Source: Nitrospirota bacterium
Lineage (GTDB): Bacteria > Nitrospirota > Thermodesulfovibrionia > Thermodesulfovibrionales > JdFR-88
NCBI GenBank assembly: GCA_021825295.1
Contig: JAKAHV010000009.1
Span: 1-64,000 of the forward strand
Direction: 5' to 3'
Length of the DNA stretch: 64,000 nucleotides
This document shows positions 1 to 6,899 of the stretch, piece by piece. Positions within the stretch are counted from its first letter, which is position 1. The number at the start of each line of letters is the position of its first letter. The notes beneath the pieces were generated by a model. That model was given only the letters and a program-made list of their open reading frames with translations, did no database searches and was not told the origin of the DNA. The translations under genes were made by a program, and so were the position numbers.

Positions 1-740
1 TAAGTTTCACTATTTCCATATTGCTGTCCTCCGGGGCTGCGATGGCGAACGGCACTATTACCGCGACCTTCATTTATAACGGAAGCGGGGTAAACCAGCC
101 GCTATCGGGGGCCTATGTATATCTTCATACATATCCGCCGCTCGGCTCTCCGATCATGCAAAGATATTTCAGGAACGCGCAGTACATACTTGGGCCGTCG
201 GACGCAAACGGGAACATCTCGGTGAGCGTCCCGGAGGGGACTTACCGCATCAGGATAACCAGGAGGGCGCCGCTTACGTCCACGCCCACCCAGTCCCAGG
301 CGTATGGGCCGCCCAGGACGGGAGACTATACCTGGTATGACCCCGGGGCCACGGTAACCGTCGCAACCGGCTCAGTCGTCAACCTTGGGACCGTATACGC
401 CCAGGTATTCGGCTCCGCTCCGATTACCATCACGGGGAGGCTGTTAAGCGGGAGCAATTATCCCATTCCGGGTTACTTCGTATATGCAACGTTCAGCCCC
501 TGTACAATCGGCAGCAGGCAGCGCCACTGGGGCAGTTGCCCGACGGAATATCCCGCCATCCTTCCCACGGACGCAAACGGCAATTTCACCATATATCTGA
601 GAGACCCTGGGACCCTTTATATTTACGGCAGCGCACGCCCCCATGGCGCCGAGGACAATAAACCCGTATGTCTGCCCGGTTGCTGCCCGGTGACTGTAAC
701 AGCGGGGGAAAATCTGAACCTGGGGAACATAATATGGTGA
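1..740 (+). CDS. Exported carboxypeptidase-regulatory-like repeat protein, 5' end outside window
   Basis: The reading frame is open from base 3 and reads as the end of a signal peptide (SFTISILLSSGAAMANG), so the true start lies upstream; the TTG at 21 is only the first possible start in view. The mature part has two beta-sandwich-like segments of the carboxypeptidase-regulatory (CarboxypepD_reg) type. Each has a nonpolar opening strand and the signature DANGN-(I/F)-x3-V/L-P-x-GTY or its DPGTLYIYG variant. Cysteines cluster near the C-terminus (CLPGCCPV). The same two-segment layout forms the C-terminal part of the next gene, so the two are tandem paralogues in that region. Role is inferred only as a secreted or surface structural protein; no enzyme motif is visible. 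Confidence 0.7.
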   Translation, partial: SFTISILLSSGAAMANGTITATFIYNGSGVNQPLSGAYVYLHTYPPLGSPIMQRYFRNAQYILGPSDANGNISVSVPEGTYRIRITRRAPLTSTPTQSQAYGPPRTGDYTWYDPGATVTVATGSVVNLGTVYAQVFGSAPITITGRLLSGSNYPIPGYFVYATFSPCTIGSRQRHWGSCPTEYPAILPTDANGNFTIYLRDPGTLYIYGSARPHGAEDNKPVCLPGCCPVTVTAGENLNLGNIIW

Positions 741-790
741 AAAATCAGGGATTCTCCGGGATTAAAAATATCCAAAAGGGTTTTAACATC

Positions 791-2482
791 ATGAAAAAGA
801 CGCCTATGGGGTTTGCCATATTCATCTTTTCAGTGTTGTCTTTTGCCTCGCTTGTCTGCCTGCCGGGGCAGGCGGAAGCCTCCAACACCTACTACTACAT
901 CCTCACATGGGGCTCCTACGGCACGGGCAACGGGCAGTTTAATTTTGTGCCTCAATATACCCCGTATAACACCGTGGTGGGCGTTGTAGTGGATGCCTCA
1001 GGCGATGTGTATGTCTCCGATGTAGGAAACAACCGCATCGAGAAGTTCGACTCTAACGGCAATTATCTGGCCCAGTGGGGCTCCACCGGCACAGGCAACG
1101 GGCAGTTTAATCAACCGGATGGCCTGGCGATGGACGCCTCTGGAGATGTCTATGTCGTAGACACGGGCAACAGCCGCATAGAGAAATTCGACCCAAACGG
1201 GGCATTTCTGGCCAAGTTTGGCTCCTACGGAGCAGGCAACGGGCAGTTTAATCGTCCCTACAGCGTCGCGTTGGACGCCTCCGGAGACATCTATGTTGTG
1301 GATTCGGGCAACAACCGCATCGAGAAATTCGACCCGAGCGGCAATTATCTTACCCAGTGGGGCTCCTCCGGCTCCGGCAACGGACAGTTCAACGTCCCCT
1401 CCGGCATAGCGGTCGACGCCTCCGGCAACGTCTACGTCACCGATACGGGCAACCAGCGCGTCGAGAAATTCGACTCCAGCGGGACATATCTGACCCAGTG
1501 GGGTTTTGGCGTGGGCTACAGCGTGGCCGTGGACGGCCTTGGCCATGTCTTTGTCGCCAATTATTACGGCAACAGCATCCAGAAATTCGATTCAAACGGC
1601 AACTTGCTGGGCCAGTTCGGCACCGCCGGCTCAGGCAACGGCCAGCTGTACTGGCCGACGGGAGTGGGCCTTGACTCCATCGGCAACGTATATGTCGCCG
1701 ATACTGAAAACAACCGCATGGAAAAATTCAGCGCTGGCAGCACAATGACGGCGACGTTCGAGTACAAGGACGCCAATGGGGTCGTCACTCCTCTTGCAAA
1801 CGCATATGTATACCTTCAGGACGGCTCCAAGCTGCCCCCCATGGAAAAATTTTATAATGCCGCCAAGTATATCCTGGGGCCATCGGACTCAAACGGCTAT
1901 TTCTCAGTCGATGTCCCGCCGGGCACCTATTATGTCCAGATACGGCAGAAGGCCGCTTGCCATTATACAGGATGCACCAGTTACACTTATGAAGCTCCGC
2001 CCATTCCAGGCGACTATGTCTGGCATTCAACAAACCCGCCCACCGTCACCTTTAGCTACAACCAGATCCTGAACATGGGGACCATATACGCCGGCATCTA
2101 CGGACAGCCGGTGACCATATCGGGGACGGTGAAGGGCGCATCGGGCGCCCCCCTTGCGGGATGGGCCGTGAAGGCGGCTACCGTGCCGTGCGAATCGGGC
2201 AACTGGGCCTACGCCCACTCCTTCAACGAGTGCGGGTCCGTCAAATACCCGGCCTGGACCGACGCAAACGGCAACTACACCATCACCATCAAGGACCCCG
2301 GGACCTATTACGTCTACGCGAGCCCGACCCTGAATTTCGCGAACACCAGCTACCCTGGCGGCTACCCCACATGCCAGACGGCCGCCGGGTGCGAGGCCTG
2401 CGGGGACTATTACTATTTCAACTGCCCGGTGAGCGTCACCTCATCCGTGACGGGAGAGAATATCACGGTGCCGGGTTATTGA
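791..2482 (+). CDS. Secreted NHL-repeat protein with C-terminal carboxypeptidase-regulatory-like domains
   Basis: 563 aa. I chose ATG 791 because it opens a clear signal peptide (MKKTPMGFAIF, cut after AEA near residue 31) and has AAAAGGG ten bases upstream; longer in-frame starts run into the previous gene. Residues ~38-320 are six NHL-type repeats of about 47 aa, each with a GSYGTGNGQFN loop, an AVDASGDVYV strand and a (D/T)GNNRIEKFD strand, expected to form a six-bladed propeller. From ~325 to the end are two beta-sandwich segments closely matching the upstream protein (ILGPSDSNG, WTDANGNYTI). NHL propellers bind proteins or carbohydrates; the ligand here is unknown. Likely extracellular or cell-surface. 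Confidence 0.8.
   Translation: MKKTPMGFAIFIFSVLSFASLVCLPGQAEASNTYYYILTWGSYGTGNGQFNFVPQYTPYNTVVGVVVDASGDVYVSDVGNNRIEKFDSNGNYLAQWGSTGTGNGQFNQPDGLAMDASGDVYVVDTGNSRIEKFDPNGAFLAKFGSYGAGNGQFNRPYSVALDASGDIYVVDSGNNRIEKFDPSGNYLTQWGSSGSGNGQFNVPSGIAVDASGNVYVTDTGNQRVEKFDSSGTYLTQWGFGVGYSVAVDGLGHVFVANYYGNSIQKFDSNGNLLGQFGTAGSGNGQLYWPTGVGLDSIGNVYVADTENNRMEKFSAGSTMTATFEYKDANGVVTPLANAYVYLQDGSKLPPMEKFYNAAKYILGPSDSNGYFSVDVPPGTYYVQIRQKAACHYTGCTSYTYEAPPIPGDYVWHSTNPPTVTFSYNQILNMGTIYAGIYGQPVTISGTVKGASGAPLAGWAVKAATVPCESGNWAYAHSFNECGSVKYPAWTDANGNYTITIKDPGTYYVYASPTLNFANTSYPGGYPTCQTAAGCEACGDYYYFNCPVSVTSSVTGENITVPGY
909..1740 (+). repeat. Tandem ~141-bp coding repeats (NHL propeller blades)
   Basis: Six in-frame units begin near 909, 1078, 1219, 1360, 1498 and 1617. 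The central spacing is exactly 141 bp. The first unit is longer by nine codons and the fifth is shorter. Nucleotide identity between central units is high, for example around TGGGGCTCC and GGCAACGGGCAGTT, which suggests recent duplication or gene conversion. Confidence 0.8.
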
Positions 2483-2527
2483 TCCGTACACCCCTGCCTG
2501 AAGCAGGCGGAGGTAAAAGTATCAGGT

Positions 2528-2556
2528 GAAAAGGGCCGCCACTGGCGGCCCTTTTC
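2528..2556 (+). terminator. Perfect hairpin terminator after the NHL-repeat gene
   Basis: Thirteen-base arms GAAAAGGGCCGCC and GGCGGCCCTTTTC are separated by ACT. The flanking A and T tracts let it act in either direction. It lies 46 bp after the NHL-repeat stop codon. Confidence 0.8.
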
Positions 2557-2604
2557 ATGCGTGCCGGACCGCTGCCCCACTCAAACCGGCGTCTCCCTTT
2601 TGGT

Positions 2605-2610
2605 TATAAT
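2605..2610 (+). promoter_or_regulatory. -10 hexamer TATAAT, start codon 7 nt downstream
   Basis: A perfect TATAAT ends seven bases before ATG 2618, so transcription would begin at or next to the start codon. No -35 match and no Shine-Dalgarno sequence are visible. The same geometry recurs at other genes in this window. Confidence 0.5.
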
Positions 2611-2617
2611 AGTAACG

Positions 2618-2824
2618 ATGAAGGATGTTTTCGAGAAAAAGAAGTTTTCCGAGAGCACCGGCAAGCTTCACATCCCGTGCCCTCACAAGGATAAGTCCGG
2701 GGTTGAGGTGCATGTGGTGATAAAGGGCGGCTACTGTTACCGGTCTGACCAGTGCATGGTGCTCGATTGCAAGTACCATCGCCTGCAGTCGGACATCAAG
2801 AGCCTGCTTTCGATAATGTGGTAG
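2618..2824 (+). CDS. Small cysteine-containing protein of unknown function
   Basis: 68 aa, starting MKDVFEKKKF. I prefer ATG 2618 over the longer frame from 2561 because the extra 19 codons overlap the terminator region and the TATAAT hexamer. Four cysteines lie in CPHKDKSG, GYCYRSDQC and LDCKYH, a spacing that could bind zinc or an iron-sulfur centre. No signal peptide or membrane segment is seen. It stands alone between a terminator and the PPC-domain gene. I do not recognise the family. Confidence 0.6.
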   Translation: MKDVFEKKKFSESTGKLHIPCPHKDKSGVEVHVVIKGGYCYRSDQCMVLDCKYHRLQSDIKSLLSIMW

Positions 2825-2876
2825 GGGTTGATTAAGGCCGCAGGATGGAAGAAATTTTATTGTTCGGGGGAGACAC

Positions 2877-3311
2877 ATGAAATATCAAGCGGGCCGGACG
2901 GGAAGGGCCTTTGTGGCAAAATTCGAGGACGGGGAGGACTTTCTTCAATCCCTGGCAGGTCTCGCAAGGAAGGAAGAAATCCGCTGCGCGGTCTTTTTTC
3001 TCGTGGGCGGCGCGAAAGGCGGCAGGGTGGTCCTGGGCCCCAAAGGGGATGAGATGCCCCCGGAGCCGGTCTGGGGCGAAATAGCCGGCAACAGCGAGAT
3101 GCTCGGGACGGGCACGATATTCTGGGACGAAACCGGGCCTAAGGCCCATCTTCACATGGCCGCCGGGCGGGGCGAAAGCGTAAAAGTCGGCTGCCTGAGG
3201 GAGAAATCGAGGACTTTTCTTGTGTTGGAGGCGGTCATACTGGAAATTACGGGGATTGATGCGTCAAGGCAGGTGGACCCTGCCTCCGGTCTGGCGCTGC
3301 TCAGGCTTTAA
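2877..3311 (+). CDS. PPC (DUF296) domain protein
   Basis: 144 aa, almost all a single PPC domain (plants and prokaryotes conserved, DUF296). Visible signatures are the FFLVGGAKGG strand-turn (residues ~42-51), the HLHMAAGRG segment (~91) matching the family's conserved histidines, and the closing strand EAVILEITG. Stand-alone prokaryotic PPC proteins of this size form trimers and are often annotated as DNA-binding, though the bacterial role is unsettled. GGGGGAG sits just upstream of ATG 2877, which decides the start. It follows the small Cys gene after 52 bp and precedes a nitroreductase by 25 bp, so the two may be cotranscribed. Confidence 0.8.
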   Translation: MKYQAGRTGRAFVAKFEDGEDFLQSLAGLARKEEIRCAVFFLVGGAKGGRVVLGPKGDEMPPEPVWGEIAGNSEMLGTGTIFWDETGPKAHLHMAAGRGESVKVGCLREKSRTFLVLEAVILEITGIDASRQVDPASGLALLRL

Positions 3312-3336
3312 AAACCAATGGGAGGGGGATTTTTGA

Positions 3337-3852
3337 ATGAACGTTCTTTCCGTCATTATGGGGAGAAGGAGCATCAGGAATTTTGAGGAAAAGCCGGTTC
3401 CCCGGGAGGCCATGGACAGGCTCATAGATGCCCTGTTGTGGGCGCCGAGCGCGGGGAACCTCCAGTCGAGGAAGTTCTATTTCGTGACGGACGCCGCTCT
3501 CAGACGAAAACTCGCGATGGCCGCATATGGGCAGGCTTTCATAGCAAGGGCGCCGCTCGTCGTGGTTGCCTGCGCGGACAAGGAGGCGGTCTCGGGGAGA
3601 TACGGAAGGCGCGGCATAGATCTCTATTGTGTGCAGGACGCGACCCTTAGCGCCATGTGCATGATGCTCGAGGCCTGTGAGCTTGGTCTGGGCAGCGTCT
3701 ATGTGGGTGCCTTCAGCGAAAAGGAGGTCGGCAAGGCCCTGGGGCTGCCCGAATACATCAGGCCCGTGGCCCTCCTGCCCGTGGGCTATCCACTCATAGT
3801 GCCCGATGCGCCTGCCAGGGTGCGGGCGGAAGAAGCGGTGGTTTTCAAATGA
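3337..3852 (+). CDS. Nitroreductase-family flavoprotein
   Basis: 171 aa, the size of short nitroreductase-like FMN enzymes. The N-terminal GRRSIRNFEE matches the phosphate-binding RRS motif, WAPSAGNLQ the substrate/flavin loop, and GLGSVYVGAF with LLPVGYP the C-terminal FMN contacts. The family reduces nitro groups, quinones or related electrophiles with NAD(P)H; the substrate here cannot be read. GGGAGGGGG lies about eight bases before ATG 3337. Codon use resembles its neighbours. Confidence 0.85.
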   Translation: MNVLSVIMGRRSIRNFEEKPVPREAMDRLIDALLWAPSAGNLQSRKFYFVTDAALRRKLAMAAYGQAFIARAPLVVVACADKEAVSGRYGRRGIDLYCVQDATLSAMCMMLEACELGLGSVYVGAFSEKEVGKALGLPEYIRPVALLPVGYPLIVPDAPARVRAEEAVVFK

Positions 3853-3906
3853 GTCTCGTATCCGGGGCGGGCGCCTGTTTTTGAAGGTGGTGACCCCGGT
3901 CACAGG

Positions 3907-3931
3907 TTTTATCCCGGCTGCGGGGATAAAA
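3907..3931. repeat. Inverted repeat after the nitroreductase gene
   Basis: Nine-base arms TTTTATCCC and GGGATAAAA flank a seven-base loop, with GTGACC-CCGGTCAC just before. It could be a weak terminator for the nitroreductase gene or an operator upstream of the gene at 4016. Confidence 0.4.
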
Positions 3932-4015
3932 TCATAATGATAGGCGGGTAAATACCGGCGATGGATAAAAAATGCAGCGGGAAGTAATATGGGATTTTTT
4001 TATGAGGAGAGGTGC

Positions 4016-4576
4016 ATGGTAAAGAAAGCGGGCTTGGTGGTTTTTGGCGCCGCGCTCCTGGTATCAGCAGGGTTGGTTGGCACCAGCAGCGCCAGAGTAA
4101 ACCTGAGCATCGGAATAGGTATCGGGACCCCGACGGTCGTGTACCCTGCGGCGCCGCCCGTGGTGTACCCGGCGCCGCCGCCCGTGGTGATCCCGGCGCC
4201 GCCAGAGATGGCCGTGATTCCGGGCACGTATGTCTACTATGCGCCCGATGTGGACGTGAATCTCTTCTTTTACCACGGTTTCTGGTGGCGTCCGTACAGG
4301 GGCTGCTGGTACAGGTCCCGTTACTACAGGGGGCCGTGGGTATATACCGTCCCGGCCAGGGTCCCGCGTCCGGTAATGTATCTGCCCCCGCACTGGCGCG
4401 GAAGGCCGGAGCGTTACGAGCGTGTCCCCTATGGGGAACTAAGGGGCCACTGGAGGCGCTGGGAGCGCGACAGGCACTGGGACAGAGACGACAGATGGCG
4501 CGATCACGACCGCGGCTGGCACGACGGGGACGACCACGGCTGGCATCACGGCAGGGGCGACCGCGACGACGATTGA
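4016..4576 (+). CDS. Exported Tyr/Pro-rich protein with Asp/His/Arg tail
   Basis: 186 aa from ATG 4016, chosen for the GAGGAGAGG ribosome site and because it opens a signal peptide (MVKKAGLVVFGAALL, cut near SSA). Residues 40-65 are Pro/Ala/Val repeats (VYPAAPPVVYPAPPPVV). Then follows a Tyr/Trp-rich block including FFYHGFWWRPYRGCWY and YYRGPW. The last ~45 residues are a charged tail of repeating RD, HD and HG dipeptides that could bind metal. A clear paralogue lies at 48910-49425 with the same aromatic block but a Gly/Met tail. Function unknown; periplasmic or surface location inferred. Confidence 0.7.
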   Translation: MVKKAGLVVFGAALLVSAGLVGTSSARVNLSIGIGIGTPTVVYPAAPPVVYPAPPPVVIPAPPEMAVIPGTYVYYAPDVDVNLFFYHGFWWRPYRGCWYRSRYYRGPWVYTVPARVPRPVMYLPPHWRGRPERYERVPYGELRGHWRRWERDRHWDRDDRWRDHDRGWHDGDDHGWHHGRGDRDDD

Positions 4577-4598
4577 CGGAAACAGCAACTGATTTTTA

Positions 4599-4634
4599 AG
4601 AGGCGGGTCCCGGCCGGGACCCACCTCTGTTTTT
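4599..4634 (+). terminator. Rho-independent terminator
   Basis: AGAGG-C-GGGTCCCGG pairs with CCGGGACCC-A-CCTCT, followed by G and five T. It lies 22 bp after the stop of the Tyr/Pro-rich gene. This is one of the clearest terminators in the window. Confidence 0.85.
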
Positions 4635-4700
4635 ATATGCCCGCCGGTGTCACCCATCCAGGCGTTCTCAATAAAATGCCGGTTTTGCTTGCCTCAGAAA

Positions 4701-4720
4701 GCTGATAAGATTTAATCAGC
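4701..4720. promoter_or_regulatory. Inverted repeat in the promoter region of the ChaN-like gene
   Basis: GCTGAT and ATCAGC flank AAGATTTA, 27 bp before ATG 4748. It overlaps a possible -10 (TAAGAT), so it could be an operator. No regulator is identifiable. Confidence 0.3.
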
Positions 4721-4747
4721 CTTATTTGTCCACGGAGGCAGGCGGGC

Positions 4748-5608
4748 ATGAAAAAAATAATCGTATTTACGGCGGCCCTTCTCATATTCGTTTTTTCCCC
4801 CCTGTTCGCATCCGCGGCAAAGATACCGGATATGCGGGTGCTCCGGATACGTGACCGACAGGTCATCAGTTTCAGCCGGATGATAGAGGAAATAAGGGGG
4901 GCGGATGTCATCCTCCTTGGGGAAAGCCATACCAGCGTGGCGGACCACAGGGCGCAGCTTGCAGTCATCAGTGCGCTGCATGGCGACGGGACGCGTTTTG
5001 CCATAGGGCTTGAGATGTTCAGGGCGGACAGCCAGGTGGAGCTGGACCAATGGGTCAACGGGGCGCTGCCGCTAAAAACCTTCCTGAAAATATACTACGA
5101 CAACTGGTCGGCCCCCTGGCCCTTGTACCGGGACATCTTTCTCTACGCCAGGGAGTTCCGCATACCCATGGCCGGCCTGAACCTGCCGCCTGAGATAAGC
5201 GATAAGGTCTTTACGAGCGGGTTTGACTCTCTCTCGCCCTCCGAAAAAAAGCAGATCCCTCCGGGTATCACCTGCACCGTGGACAAGGAATACATGCGCT
5301 TCATAGACGAGATGTACAGGTTGCATGAATCGATGGGCGGAAAGTCCTTTAACGACTTCTGCGAGGCCCAGATGCTCTGGGACTCGGTGATGGCATGGCA
5401 CATCGTCAACCGTCTGAGGGGCGCGCCCGGGCTTAAGATGGTGGTGCTCACCGGCATAGGGCACGCGTGGAAGAAGGGGATACCCGCGCAGATCGGGAAG
5501 ATTTCAAATTACCGCTGTGCGGTGGTGCTGCCCGGGATGCCAAACGGGAAACCCGACAGCGCAGTGACGCCCGGCGACGCCGATTATATCCTGATGGACG
5601 TGAACTGA
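4748..5608 (+). CDS. ChaN-like (DUF399) haem-iron uptake family protein
   Basis: 286 aa with an N-terminal signal peptide (MKKIIVFTAALLIFV, cut after ASA near 25). There is no lipobox cysteine, unlike many ChaN lipoproteins. Family signatures are VILLGESHTS (~60), GLEMFRADSQ (~93), PLYRDIFLYAREFRIPMAGLN (~125-145) and VVLTGIGHAW (~240), where conserved Glu and His residues line the EreA/ChaN-type pocket. ChaN proteins are periplasmic and associated with haem or iron uptake, but no transporter genes adjoin here. A GGAGG site lies upstream. The 3' end is convergent, eight bases from the HD-GYP gene on the other strand. Confidence 0.8.
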   Translation: MKKIIVFTAALLIFVFSPLFASAAKIPDMRVLRIRDRQVISFSRMIEEIRGADVILLGESHTSVADHRAQLAVISALHGDGTRFAIGLEMFRADSQVELDQWVNGALPLKTFLKIYYDNWSAPWPLYRDIFLYAREFRIPMAGLNLPPEISDKVFTSGFDSLSPSEKKQIPPGITCTVDKEYMRFIDEMYRLHESMGGKSFNDFCEAQMLWDSVMAWHIVNRLRGAPGLKMVVLTGIGHAWKKGIPAQIGKISNYRCAVVLPGMPNGKPDSAVTPGDADYILMDVN

Positions 5609-5615
5609 CGGGCGG

Positions 5616-6899
5616 TCAGACCCATACGAATATGCTCGTCCTGGATGGGTTCAGAAAATCGCAGCTCTTGAGCAATTCCAAGTGTTTTTCGGTCAGGACC
5701 GTGTCTTTCGTCAGGAGTAAAACGCCGGTGTCCGTCCTGAAATCCCTTGAAAGCCGCAACCCGGGCCTTAAATTCTCCAGTCCCAGGGCCGACTCGCCGC
5801 CTTTGTTCGCGCGATAGCCGGTAAATTCGGCCATGTAATGGGCTATCAGATATGCAAGTTCGGGTTCCAATACGGTGACTGACCTTTTTCTGGTCTCAGC
5901 GCCTATTTCGTCCATGGTAAGGCCGCCGCTTAAGAGCCTGTCCAGCAGGTCCGCGCCGGCTATTATCTGCGAGCCAAGCGGGATTTTCTCCCCCTTCAGG
6001 CCGTCCGGGAAACCGGAGCCGTCAAAGTTTTCGTGGTGGTGCCGGATAAGCACCCCCAGGTCCCTGAATTCCTCTATCATTCCTATGGCGGACTGTCCCA
6101 TGACGGGATGGCTCTTATACTGGAGCAGTCCGTCTCCGGAGAGGTCTTCCGGCCTCGCGATGGCGATGGCGTCCGGCATCCCTATTTTGCCTATATCGTG
6201 CAGGCGGGCCGCCAGAACTATCCGGTCCAGCGCCTGCTTCTCCATGCCAAGTTTCGATCCTATCCTCTGCGTGATGGCGGCCACGTTTTCCGAGTGCCCG
6301 TGGGCGGCGCCGCCCCTTATATCGACCAGATTGGAGAAGGCGGCAATGAACTCCTCGATCTTCTGGCCCAGCCGCCGGTTCAGCTCCGACAATTTCTTGT
6401 TCTGCCTGGAAAGCTCTATCGTCTGCTGCTGGACGTCCATCTGCAGCTCATCGCTCCACCTCTTCAGCTCCTCGTTCTGTTTTCTGGTAAGCTCGGTGAG
6501 GCGCCTGTTTTCCCGGAGCAGCCTGTATCTGTCCAGGGCGTCCCTGGCCACCATCAGCAGCTCCGCGTCCTTCCAGGGTTTTTCGAGATACCTGTAGGCG
6601 CCGCCCTTGTTTATCGCGTCGACAGCGGCCGTGATATCGGCATACCCGGTGAGGATGATCCTTATGGCGTCCGGGGCGATTTCCCGGGCCAGCTTCAGAA
6701 ATTCCGAGCCGCTCATACCCGGCATCCTCTGGTCCGATATGATCAGGGCGATCTCGTTTTCCTTCAGGATTTCGAGGCCTGCCCTGCCGGATGCGGCGGT
6801 AAGCACCTCGGTCTGCTCGTCCATGAAGAGCCGTTTGATGGCCCGCAGGACGTTGTCCTCATCGTCAACAATCAGGGTTTTCAGTACAGGCTCAGGCAT
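5616..6899 (-). CDS. Response regulator with HD-GYP output domain
   Basis: 427 aa. Residues ~8-122 form a receiver domain with the acidic pair in LIVDDED, the phospho-acceptor aspartate in LIISDQRMPG (~55) and the conserved lysine in YLEKPW. A coiled coil (~130-185) joins it to an HD-GYP domain (~185-385) with ARLHDIGKIG and HHHENFDGSGFP. The usual GYP is GFP here, with metal-binding residues intact. HD-GYP proteins hydrolyse cyclic di-GMP, so the output is probably a change in second-messenger level, although some RpfG-like members act otherwise. The start overlaps the stop of the histidine kinase upstream by eight bases, so the two are a translationally coupled two-component pair. Confidence 0.9.
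   Translation of the reverse strand: MPEPVLKTLIVDDEDNVLRAIKRLFMDEQTEVLTAASGRAGLEILKENEIALIISDQRMPGMSGSEFLKLAREIAPDAIRIILTGYADITAAVDAINKGGAYRYLEKPWKDAELLMVARDALDRYRLLRENRRLTELTRKQNEELKRWSDELQMDVQQQTIELSRQNKKLSELNRRLGQKIEEFIAAFSNLVDIRGGAAHGHSENVAAITQRIGSKLGMEKQALDRIVLAARLHDIGKIGMPDAIAIARPEDLSGDGLLQYKSHPVMGQSAIGMIEEFRDLGVLIRHHHENFDGSGFPDGLKGEKIPLGSQIIAGADLLDRLLSGGLTMDEIGAETRKRSVTVLEPELAYLIAHYMAEFTGYRANKGGESALGLENLRPGLRLSRDFRTDTGVLLLTKDTVLTEKHLELLKSCDFLNPSRTSIFVWV

Noticed and set aside
909-1740. Regular ~141-bp direct repeats, considered as a CRISPR-like or non-coding array
   Set aside because: The unit is a multiple of three, in frame, and encodes NHL propeller blades.
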